DNA of 64,000 nt from CAWFKW01 sp963816535 (GTDB lineage Bacteria; Bacteroidota; Ignavibacteria; Tepidaquicellales; OLB5). Under the pieces are notes generated by a model that was not told the origin of the DNA, did no database searches, and worked only from the letters and a program-made list of their open reading frames with translations. Of this stretch, positions 33,774 to 40,966 are shown piece after piece. How positions within the stretch are numbered: position 1 is the stretch's first letter; the number at the start of each line of letters is the position of its first letter. Made by a program: the position numbers and the translations under genes. The stretch is taken from the NCBI GenBank assembly GCA_963816535.1, contig CAWFKW010000003.1, positions 744,001-808,000 of the forward strand, given 5' to 3'.

Positions 33774-36236
33774 ATGAATAAAATTGACGAGAATATCAAG
33801 GTTTCGGATGAAATTGGGGCTAATCACAAAGATTCTATCCCAACTTTATTGCCGGTCGTGCCGTTGAGAGATATTGTGATTTTTCCTTATATGATGTACC
33901 CGATACTTGCGGGCCGTGAAACTACCGTAAAAGCCATTAACCATGCTTTGGATAACCATAAGTATATCATGCTGGTTACACAGACAGACTCGAAGGTTGA
34001 AGATCCCGCCCCTGAACATCTTTATAGACATGGAACCATAGCAAGAGTGATCCAGGTGATCAAGCTCCCGAATAATCTTATAAAAGTATTAATTGACGGA
34101 ATTGTACAGGCGAAGGCTCTGAAATTCGTTCAAAAAGATTTTATTGAAGCGGAAGTCAGCTACTCGTTCCCTGAAATTGAGCAATCTACGGAACTTAACG
34201 CGCTGATAAGGCAGACCACAAAATTATTTTATGATTATGTAAATAATAACCGGACAATCGCCCAGGAATCGCTGATGGCTTATGATAATATAAAAGAAGC
34301 TGACAGGAAGTTATACTATGCCGCTTCAACAATCACCGTCCCGATTCACATAAAACAGAGGCTTTTGGAAATTGATGATCTCGTAAAACAATATTACGAG
34401 CTTATCGGAATTTTAAATTCCGAGATAGAAATATTCCAGGTCGAAAAAGACATAGAGGCAAAAATAAACCAGAGCATGCAGAAGAACCAGCGGAGGTTTA
34501 TCGTGCAGGAACAGATAAAAATACTCCAGGAAGAGCTGAACGACGAAGACGAAACCGACCCTGATTTTATTAAGATAAAGGGCGCAATCAAAAAGTCAAA
34601 GATGCCGAAGGATGTGAAAGACAAAGCGATGGAGGAATTTAACAAAATGAAGAAGACTCCTCCCATGTCTCCCGAGGCTACAGTTTCAAGAAATTTCCTT
34701 GACTGGCTCATCAGCGTGCCGTGGAGCGTATTTACCCAGGACAACCTGGATATTGAACATGCGAAAGAAATACTTGACGCAGACCACTTCGGCCTGGAAA
34801 AGCCGAAAGAAAGAATCCTCGAGCATATTGCAATACTGAACAATTTAGAGAGAATAAAGAAGAACGTAAAGAATAAAAAAGCTATAAAGGCAAGAGCGCA
34901 GATATTGTGTCTTGTTGGTCCTCCGGGCGTTGGCAAAACATCCCTGGGAAAATCGATAGCAAGGGCGCTTGACAGAAATTTTGTCAGGATATCCCTTGGC
35001 GGCGTACGGGATGAAGCTGAGATACGCGGCCACCGCCGAACATATATAGGCTCGATGCCGGGGAAGATAATCCAATCGATGCGCAAAGCAGGTTCAAGCA
35101 ACCCGGTTATTCTTATGGATGAAATTGATAAGATGGGAATGGATTTCAGAGGCGACCCGGCGAGCGCGCTGCTTGAAGCGCTTGACCCTGAACAGAACAA
35201 TACATTTAACGACCATTACATGGACGTTGATTATGATCTATCAAAAGTACTCTTTATAACAACGGCTAACGTGCAGTATGCAATCCCCGCTCCCCTGCTT
35301 GACAGGATGGAAATAATTCAGATGCCGGGTTATCTTGAGCACGAGAAGATACAGATAGCCCTCAGGCATATTATGCCAAAACTCATGCTTGAACACGGAC
35401 TGACGGAAAAAGACGTGGAGATCTCGGGCGGGATAATCAAAAAGATAATAAATGAATACACCAGGGAAGCCGGCGTCAGAAACCTGGAACGGGAAATTGC
35501 CTCGCTGATGAGAAAAATAACAAAGGATATTGTTCTCAAGCGGGTGAAGGCAAACGGAGCCAAATCTGGGAAAAAGTCCTACACCCCATTTAAAGTATCT
35601 CCCGATGATCTGGAAAAATATCTTGGGGTTCCGAAATTCAAGGAAAAACCTGCAGATAAGAAGGATAAGATAGGATCCGTTGTCGGGTTGGCATGGACCT
35701 CAATGGGCGGAGACATACTGAACATTGAAGTAAGCGTTATGCACGGTAAAGAGAAACTGACATTGACCGGACAGCTTGGAGATGTTATGAAAGAATCCGC
35801 TCAGGCAGGGCTTTCGTTCCTGCGCTCGAATGCCAGAGCTCTTGGGTTGAAGAGAGAGTTCTTTGCAAACAAAGAGATCCATATTCATATTCCCGAAGGC
35901 GCTATTCCTAAGGATGGTCCTTCTGCCGGTATTACTATGGCAATTGCAATGCTCTCGGCGCTAACCGGGAAACCTACGCGTCACGACGTTGCTATGACGG
36001 GTGAAATCACCTTGCGCGGCGAGATACTGCCAATAGGCGGATTAAACGAAAAATTGCTGGCCGCGCAAAGAAACGGGATGAAAACAGTTTTAATCCCAAA
36101 GGAAAATCAAAAAGATCTGAAAGAAATTCCGGATAAGATAAAAGAAGGACTGGAAATAATTACTGTTGAGAAGTTTGAGGATGCGATGAAATATGTTTTT
36201 AGAAAAAATCCTGCAAGAAGGAAACCAGTCGCCTGA
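33774..36236 (+). CDS. lon: Lon protease (endopeptidase La)
   Basis: An 820-residue ATP-dependent serine protease. It has the N-terminal LON substrate-binding domain (P-V-V-P-L-R-D-I-V-I-F-P), a coiled-coil region, an AAA+ module with Walker A G-P-P-G-V-G-K-T and Walker B V-I-L-M-D-E-I-D-K, and a protease domain with the catalytic Ser in K-D-G-P-S-A-G and the catalytic Lys in L-N-E-K-L-L-A-A. It degrades misfolded and regulatory proteins in the cytoplasm. The start is ATG 33774 (M-N-K-I-D-E-N), chosen because a promoter occupies 33738-33768. Its stop directly abuts the stop of the convergent gene at 36237. No HrcA or heat-shock operator is visible. Confidence 0.97.
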   Translation: MNKIDENIKVSDEIGANHKDSIPTLLPVVPLRDIVIFPYMMYPILAGRETTVKAINHALDNHKYIMLVTQTDSKVEDPAPEHLYRHGTIARVIQVIKLPNNLIKVLIDGIVQAKALKFVQKDFIEAEVSYSFPEIEQSTELNALIRQTTKLFYDYVNNNRTIAQESLMAYDNIKEADRKLYYAASTITVPIHIKQRLLEIDDLVKQYYELIGILNSEIEIFQVEKDIEAKINQSMQKNQRRFIVQEQIKILQEELNDEDETDPDFIKIKGAIKKSKMPKDVKDKAMEEFNKMKKTPPMSPEATVSRNFLDWLISVPWSVFTQDNLDIEHAKEILDADHFGLEKPKERILEHIAILNNLERIKKNVKNKKAIKARAQILCLVGPPGVGKTSLGKSIARALDRNFVRISLGGVRDEAEIRGHRRTYIGSMPGKIIQSMRKAGSSNPVILMDEIDKMGMDFRGDPASALLEALDPEQNNTFNDHYMDVDYDLSKVLFITTANVQYAIPAPLLDRMEIIQMPGYLEHEKIQIALRHIMPKLMLEHGLTEKDVEISGGIIKKIINEYTREAGVRNLEREIASLMRKITKDIVLKRVKANGAKSGKKSYTPFKVSPDDLEKYLGVPKFKEKPADKKDKIGSVVGLAWTSMGGDILNIEVSVMHGKEKLTLTGQLGDVMKESAQAGLSFLRSNARALGLKREFFANKEIHIHIPEGAIPKDGPSAGITMAIAMLSALTGKPTRHDVAMTGEITLRGEILPIGGLNEKLLAAQRNGMKTVLIPKENQKDLKEIPDKIKEGLEIITVEKFEDAMKYVFRKNPARRKPVA

Positions 36237-37082
36237 TTATGGCAGTTTGTACCTGTTAACTTTTACACCAAAGAAATAACTTATGCCGGCGTAAGCCGAG
36301 ATATAAGCAAACTGTCTCCAGCCGCCAAACTGTCTGTTCGAATCAACTGAAACCGCATTATCGTTCAAACCTATTTCGGTTGGATTAGATCCCGAGAATT
36401 CCGTCTTTTTCAACAGCAGGTTAGCATGTGTAAACCGCAAACCTGCATTCATGCCAATGTTTTTTTCAAATGCATATTCCAGCCCCATGAAAACCGAATA
36501 TCCGACGCGAACGCTTGATTTAACGGTAATGTTAGTCTGAATGTTGCTGGCCGGGTCTATAAGAGTAATTTTCCCGGAAATTACGCTGACAAGCGGGTTA
36601 GCGCCAAAGTAATACTTTACGCGGTGGTAAGATGTGAAATTATATTCAATTCCTGCGCCGCCGCTAAATGAATTGTAATATACTTTTCCCTGTTGTGAAT
36701 TCTGAGCAAACAGGTCGCTTTGAAATCTTGCGAATCCGCCGACTACATCCAGCCACAAATGTCCTTTCTTGTTAAGCGGGATTTTCCCGGTCAAATTCGC
36801 GCCGAATCCATTCCTTGCGCCGTAATTTTTTCCGTCAGTCAGGTCTGTCGGATTGAATCCTCCGTTATGCGAAGTAAGCTCGAGAGCGCCGGAATTATAG
36901 CTGGCGCTAAGCTGCAAGATGAATTTGGGGACAGTCATAACAGAAACGACCCTGATTGTCTTTGTCTTGTGGACTATTATGGTATCAACATGAATTTCAT
37001 CCTGCGCCAAAATCATCCTGGCGGAGAATAAAAATATGAAGGCAATAAGAAACGCTGATATTTTATGAAAAGTCCTAATCAT
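36237..37082 (-). CDS. Outer-membrane beta-barrel protein (module copy 2, second barrel)
   Basis: A 281-residue exported protein with a signal peptide (to I-L-A-Q, about residue 26) and alternating hydrophobic/polar strands typical of an OmpA-like eight-stranded barrel. It shares with its three neighbours the pattern G-K-I-P-L-x-K-x-G, a V-Y-Y-N-S-F-S-G-G-A-G-I-E-Y-N-F strand, T-V-K-S-S-V-R-V-G, L-E-Y-A-F-E-K-N-I-G-M-N-A-G-L-R-F-T-H-A-N and a G-G-W-R-Q-F-A-Y ... I-S-Y-F-F-G-V-K ending. Unlike most barrels it ends in R-Y-K-L-P after the last strand. Four bases separate it from the barrel gene upstream. Function unknown. Confidence 0.85.
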   Translation of the reverse strand: MIRTFHKISAFLIAFIFLFSARMILAQDEIHVDTIIVHKTKTIRVVSVMTVPKFILQLSASYNSGALELTSHNGGFNPTDLTDGKNYGARNGFGANLTGKIPLNKKGHLWLDVVGGFARFQSDLFAQNSQQGKVYYNSFSGGAGIEYNFTSYHRVKYYFGANPLVSVISGKITLIDPASNIQTNITVKSSVRVGYSVFMGLEYAFEKNIGMNAGLRFTHANLLLKKTEFSGSNPTEIGLNDNAVSVDSNRQFGGWRQFAYISAYAGISYFFGVKVNRYKLP

Positions 37083-37086
37083 TGGG

Positions 37087-37899
37087 TCACTTCTTATCTT
37101 TCATTCCAAAATAATAATTAATGCCCGTAAAAAAAGTACTGTATAGGAATTGCTTCCATCCTGCAAAGGGTATCGGGTCGCCGGTAACCTTGTCGTCGTT
37201 TAAGTAAGTTTCATTGGGATTATCTGATACTTTTGACTGCCTCCCGATAACATTTGCATGGGTCAGTTTTACGCCAAGGTTAAAACCCACTTTGTCGTTG
37301 AATGCATATTCAAATCCGAAATTTGCGCTGAACCCCACCCTGAACGCATTTTTAATTGTAAGATTAAAATCAGAACTATCTGTCTTAAATGTGGACTTTC
37401 CGTTGATAAAACTTGCAACAATATCAAAGCCAATATAAGGTTTGAATGGCCTGTCAGGATTAAAACAGTTTTCAAGACCTAATCCGCCCTGAAAAACATT
37501 ATATGAAACCCTGCCCTGGGGAGATTCAGAAATTACAAAATTACTTTGGAACCTGTTATATGCCGCCGTCACGTTAAGCCTTACATTGCCTTCTTTGTGA
37601 AGAGCAATTTTACCGGTTAACCCAACGCCATAACCGTATCTTGTCCCGAAGTCACGACCCGCTATGAAATCGCCAAGCCTGAAACTTGTATTATCGTTAG
37701 CCGCCAGATCCATGAGCCCTATATCATAGTTAAAGCTAAGCTGAAGAGTAACACGAGGAGCCTTCCCCTGTTTCAGCATATATTGCACATTTGGAGGCGC
37801 TATGCTTATATATGATGTGTCTTGCGATTGAGCAAATAGCAAATTGCACGTCAGGAACATCAACATCACGCTAAAAAGATATTTAGACAAATGAGCCAT
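37087..37899 (-). CDS. Outer-membrane beta-barrel protein (module copy 2, first barrel)
   Basis: A 270-residue exported protein with a signal peptide (to L-F-A-Q, about residue 24), paralogous to 36237, 38611 and 39444. The shared strands are seen as F-G-T-R-Y-G-Y-G-V-G-L-T-G-K-I-A-L-H-K, R-V-S-Y-N-V-F-Q-G-G-L-G-L-E, L-T-I-K-N-A-F-R-V-G and F-E-Y-A-F-N-D-K-V-G-F-N-L-G-V-K-L-T-H-A-N. It ends in I-N-Y-Y-F-G-M-K-D-K-K. No lipobox is present, unlike its positional counterpart in the other module. Function unknown. Confidence 0.85.
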   Translation of the reverse strand: MAHLSKYLFSVMLMFLTCNLLFAQSQDTSYISIAPPNVQYMLKQGKAPRVTLQLSFNYDIGLMDLAANDNTSFRLGDFIAGRDFGTRYGYGVGLTGKIALHKEGNVRLNVTAAYNRFQSNFVISESPQGRVSYNVFQGGLGLENCFNPDRPFKPYIGFDIVASFINGKSTFKTDSSDFNLTIKNAFRVGFSANFGFEYAFNDKVGFNLGVKLTHANVIGRQSKVSDNPNETYLNDDKVTGDPIPFAGWKQFLYSTFFTGINYYFGMKDKK

Positions 37900-37920
37900 A
37901 AATTTTACTTAACAAGCGAA

Positions 37921-38361
37921 CTATTTATTTTTTACAGTTATAATAAACGCGTCGTAATAACCGCGTTCCTTAACATAAGCAAGCTGCCTGAGCGCTTCGG
38001 CCTTGTCGGAATACTTTCCTATTCTAATTTTATAAAGGTTGTTAGTAAATATGTAAAAAACTTCATCTCCGAGAGTTTGTTTAGAAGAACTGAAAAATCT
38101 CTCAAAGTTAGACTCAACAAAAAAGGCTCCAATTTGAACTATATAAGAATAAGTATCCTTTGAGGTATTATTCTTGTCTTTGTTTACGTTGTTTACATCT
38201 GAAGTATCCATCGATACCTTTTTCACAGTATCAATTTTGAGCGTCTTTTCAACATAATCCACTTGATGTTCTTCAAGTTCATACTCTCCCGATCCGCAAC
38301 CAAAATAAATCATTGCAAGAGATAAAGAAAAGAATATCAGATATTTTCTTCTAATCGGCAT
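37921..38361 (-). CDS. SPOR-domain lipoprotein (module copy 2)
   Basis: A 146-residue lipoprotein: signal peptide with lipobox (I-Y-F-G-C-G-S), Cys about residue 22, an acidic linker, and a C-terminal SPOR domain at about residues 70-143 (Y-I-V-Q-I-G-A-F ... Y-K-I-R-I-G-K-Y-S-D-K-A-E-A). SPOR domains bind peptidoglycan strands lacking stem peptides, mainly at division sites. The residues after the lipid-bearing Cys (G-S-G-E-Y-E-L-E-E) match those of the other SPOR lipoprotein at 40382 (N-S-A-G-Y-D-I-E-E). It heads the second SPOR-barrel-barrel set, 21 bases ahead of the first barrel. Confidence 0.88.
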   Translation of the reverse strand: MPIRRKYLIFFSLSLAMIYFGCGSGEYELEEHQVDYVEKTLKIDTVKKVSMDTSDVNNVNKDKNNTSKDTYSYIVQIGAFFVESNFERFFSSSKQTLGDEVFYIFTNNLYKIRIGKYSDKAEALRQLAYVKERGYYDAFIITVKNK

Positions 38362-38610
38362 ATATTTGACAAGTCTAATATAATTAGATAGTTGCTTAAA
38401 AACAAGCTACTTGAAGCAAGTAGTTAGAGAATACTTTAGACTAAGCCATCTTGTTACGTACAAACTAAAACTGTTAACAGGGAACGGGGCAATATAAGCA
38501 AACTCAAAATTCCATAAACTCCAGTAAAACGAGCGAAAATAAAAGAAAGGCAACCTTTATTTGCAGTTGCCAATACGAGAATTTAATTAGGAACCTTTCT
38601 GCATCATAAT

Positions 38611-39399
38611 TTACTTAATTGTGTATTTTTTCGTTTCAACTCCCCAGTAAAAATTGGCCCCGGCCATAATTGTAATAAATGCCAGCGTCTTTCTCCCTGC
38701 ATACTGAACGCTGGGATCGGCTGCATCTCTAAGTTGAAAAGAATAAGGGTCATCAGAGGGCTTAGCGCTTTTCAACAAAATATTAGCGACATGATATTTG
38801 AACCCAAGGCTTAGACCAAATTTATCGTTTATCATATATTCAGTGCCGCCAAAAATTGCAGCTCCTATTCTGAACGAGTTCTTAATGGTAACATCATAAG
38901 TATATCCGGGCGTCCCGCCGACAAATACCCATATTGTCCCATTTCCGTTAACCAGGCTGGCCGTGCCTTCAGCTCCCAGGTATATTTTATATTTATAGTT
39001 CGGAGTAAAGTTATGTTCAAGCCCAATTCCAAGGCTCATAATATTAATGGAACTTCTGCCGACGTCTGAAATAAGGCTTTTATTTCCAAACAGATATGTT
39101 TTGAAATTATTATAACTCAGCGAAACACTGAGCCTAAGCCTCCCGCGCTCCGAAAGAGCAAGTTTTGATGTAATACTCCCTCCCAAACCCTTATCCGCGC
39201 CAAGAACATACCCCTTCATAAACTGATCTGACTGGAAATCGTTATTGTACGTGCCGTTAAGCTCAAGATATGACTGGTTATAATCAATATTTGCCTGCAA
39301 AGTAAAAGTCGGAAATGTTTTTACAATCATAACTTTTTGCTGCCCATAACACGCGGTTGTGATACCTAAAATAGCAATAAATAAATATAAATTTCTCAT
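38611..39399 (-). CDS. Outer-membrane beta-barrel protein (module copy 1, second barrel)
   Basis: A 262-residue exported protein with a signal peptide (to A-C-Y-G-Q, about residue 20) and barrel strands matching its paralogues: S-K-L-A-L-S-E-R-G-R-L-R, S-I-N-I-M-S-L-G-I-G-L-E-H-N-F, V-T-I-K-N-S-F-R-I-G and T-E-Y-M-I-N-D-K-F-G-L-S-L-G-F-K-Y-H-V-A-N. It ends G-A-N-F-Y-W-G-V-E-T-K-K-Y-T-I-K, resembling the 36237 protein in having a short basic tail. It lies 44 bases after the 288-aa barrel gene. A 249-base gap without a gene separates it from the next SPOR gene. Function unknown. Confidence 0.85.
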   Translation of the reverse strand: MRNLYLFIAILGITTACYGQQKVMIVKTFPTFTLQANIDYNQSYLELNGTYNNDFQSDQFMKGYVLGADKGLGGSITSKLALSERGRLRLSVSLSYNNFKTYLFGNKSLISDVGRSSINIMSLGIGLEHNFTPNYKYKIYLGAEGTASLVNGNGTIWVFVGGTPGYTYDVTIKNSFRIGAAIFGGTEYMINDKFGLSLGFKYHVANILLKSAKPSDDPYSFQLRDAADPSVQYAGRKTLAFITIMAGANFYWGVETKKYTIK

Positions 39400-39443
39400 T
39401 TACAATATCGGTGATTAAATAATATTCCTGCAGTCATTTCAAA

Positions 39444-40310
39444 TCAGAATCTAAATATCAGGTTCTTTACGCCAAAGTAAATACTCGTTCCAAGGTTGAA
39501 GGATGTAAAAGCGAAATTTTTCCATCCGCCATACGGAATATGCGGGCTTGTGAAAGCATCTCTCAAACTTATATTATTCGGATCGGAATCCAGGCTTGAT
39601 TTCTTCAGCCATGTATTAATGTTTGTAAATCTTACGCCAAGGTTTAGCCCAACCCAATCTGATAAAGCGTATTCTATTCCGGCATAAAGAGTAAACCCGA
39701 GCCTGAACGAGTTTCTTATTGTTACATCGTTCGAAACTCCGGCCGAAGTGTAACTGGATTTTCCGGAAACAAGGCTTCCCAAAACTGCGGCGCCCACAAA
39801 CGGTTTCACCATAAATTTCGGAGTGAAATTATTTTCAATGCCTACGCCGAAACTTAAAATATTATACTGGACACTTCCAAAATCAGTAGCCGTGCTCTGG
39901 GTAAACGAATTGTTGAAGTGGTTAAAAGCGCCGTGTATCAGGAACCTGAAATTTCCTTTTTCTTTGTCAAGTGGAATCTTACCCGCCGCAAAAAGACCCC
40001 AGCCGTTCTGGACTCCAAAATTCTGCCCCTGGATAAACTGCGCCGGGTTATCATTCAGGGATAATTCGGAATTTCCTATGTTTATCTGACCGGCAAGGCT
40101 AAGCACAAATGTGGGCGCGCTTTTCACAGCGTAGGTTTTTTTTGAGTTCATTATCTTCTGAATTTCGGTCTTATCGACCTGAACGGGAGTTTTTACCGAA
40201 GATGTATCATCCGTTTTAACGGTATCGTAATTATAGGAATCTGAAGAACAAGAGGCAAAATATACAGAACTTATTAAGGTTATAAGAAACAAGATGTACT
40301 TCTGTTTCAT
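39444..40310 (-). CDS. Beta-barrel protein with an N-terminal lipobox (module copy 1, first barrel)
   Basis: A 288-residue protein that combines a lipobox (Y-F-A-S-C-S-S, Cys about residue 21) with a C-terminal outer-membrane barrel paralogous to the three neighbours (G-K-I-P-L-D-K-E-K-G-N, V-Q-Y-N-I-L-S-F-G-V-G-I-E-N-N-F, V-T-I-R-N-S-F-R-L-G, I-E-Y-A-L-S-D-W-V-G-L-N-L-G-V-R-F-T). The last strand ends I-Y-F-G-V-K-N-L-I-F-R-F, with the terminal Phe preferred by the BAM machinery. A lipidated barrel is unusual; the linker between Cys and barrel is about 40 residues. Function unknown. Confidence 0.85.
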   Translation of the reverse strand: MKQKYILFLITLISSVYFASCSSDSYNYDTVKTDDTSSVKTPVQVDKTEIQKIMNSKKTYAVKSAPTFVLSLAGQINIGNSELSLNDNPAQFIQGQNFGVQNGWGLFAAGKIPLDKEKGNFRFLIHGAFNHFNNSFTQSTATDFGSVQYNILSFGVGIENNFTPKFMVKPFVGAAVLGSLVSGKSSYTSAGVSNDVTIRNSFRLGFTLYAGIEYALSDWVGLNLGVRFTNINTWLKKSSLDSDPNNISLRDAFTSPHIPYGGWKNFAFTSFNLGTSIYFGVKNLIFRF

Positions 40311-40381
40311 TCCTTTTCCCTACATAAAATTATAAATCTATCAATAAAATATAGCAACTATTATCTAAAAAAGACATGTAC

Positions 40382-40837
40382 TTATTTCGATTCAACCACG
40401 AATGAATCTAAGTAGCCTTCATCCCTCGCCTTCGCGAGAATACCCATTGCGTCATCCATGGTCCCGAACTGGCCAACCCTTACTTTATAAAGTCCGTCAA
40501 CCTGGATGTAATTTATGTCGTTATTAAACTTCGATTTGGCAAGAGTTAAGAAATTGCGCGCATTTGATTCTGAACCAAAAGCGCCAATCTGGATAGAGTA
40601 AATCTTTTTAACCGGATTTAATTTATTTCTGCTTATGTCCTTATTAATTTCCTGTTTGATCTCAGGCTTAGGTTGATTCAGATCTTCCTTTATCTCAGTC
40701 TTCGTTTCAGTTTTAGGAGCATCGGTACTTTCTTCTTCAATGTCATAACCGGCAGAATTGCAGGAATATAATAACGCCAGCGCCAAAAACAGGAACGCCA
40801 ATACTAATTGCTTTTTCATGGCGGATTTCCTAAGCAT
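40382..40837 (-). CDS. SPOR-domain lipoprotein (module copy 1)
   Basis: A 151-residue lipoprotein. The lipobox is A-L-L-Y-S-C, Cys about residue 26; the start may be the internal Met at residue 7 (M-K-K-Q-L-V-L), which gives a more usual signal peptide. A Lys/Glu/Pro-rich linker (K-T-E-T-K-T-E-I-K-E) leads to a SPOR domain (Y-S-I-Q-I-G-A-F ... Y-K-V-R-V-G-Q-F-G-T-M-D-D-A). It is the first gene of the six-gene envelope run and is divergent from the Fe-S oxidoreductase gene at 40967. Confidence 0.88.
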   Translation of the reverse strand: MLRKSAMKKQLVLAFLFLALALLYSCNSAGYDIEEESTDAPKTETKTEIKEDLNQPKPEIKQEINKDISRNKLNPVKKIYSIQIGAFGSESNARNFLTLAKSKFNNDINYIQVDGLYKVRVGQFGTMDDAMGILAKARDEGYLDSFVVESK

Positions 40838-40930
40838 GTTAAGAAAATATAGATTTTATTAAAAAGATAAACAAGCAAAAAAACAGAGAATCCTTCAAAA
40901 TTCAAAGTTTAGCCGAATATCTCTATAGAC

Positions 40931-40961
40931 TTTATAATTTTCATATTTTTACATAATTTTG
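40931..40961 (+). promoter_or_regulatory. Promoter of the Fe-S oxidoreductase gene, apparently leaderless
   Basis: TAATTTTG (40954-40961) with TTT (40931-40933) twenty bases upstream. The ATG at 40967 begins six bases after the -7 box, the same geometry as at lon. Confidence 0.55.
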
Positions 40962-40966
40962 GTGAT

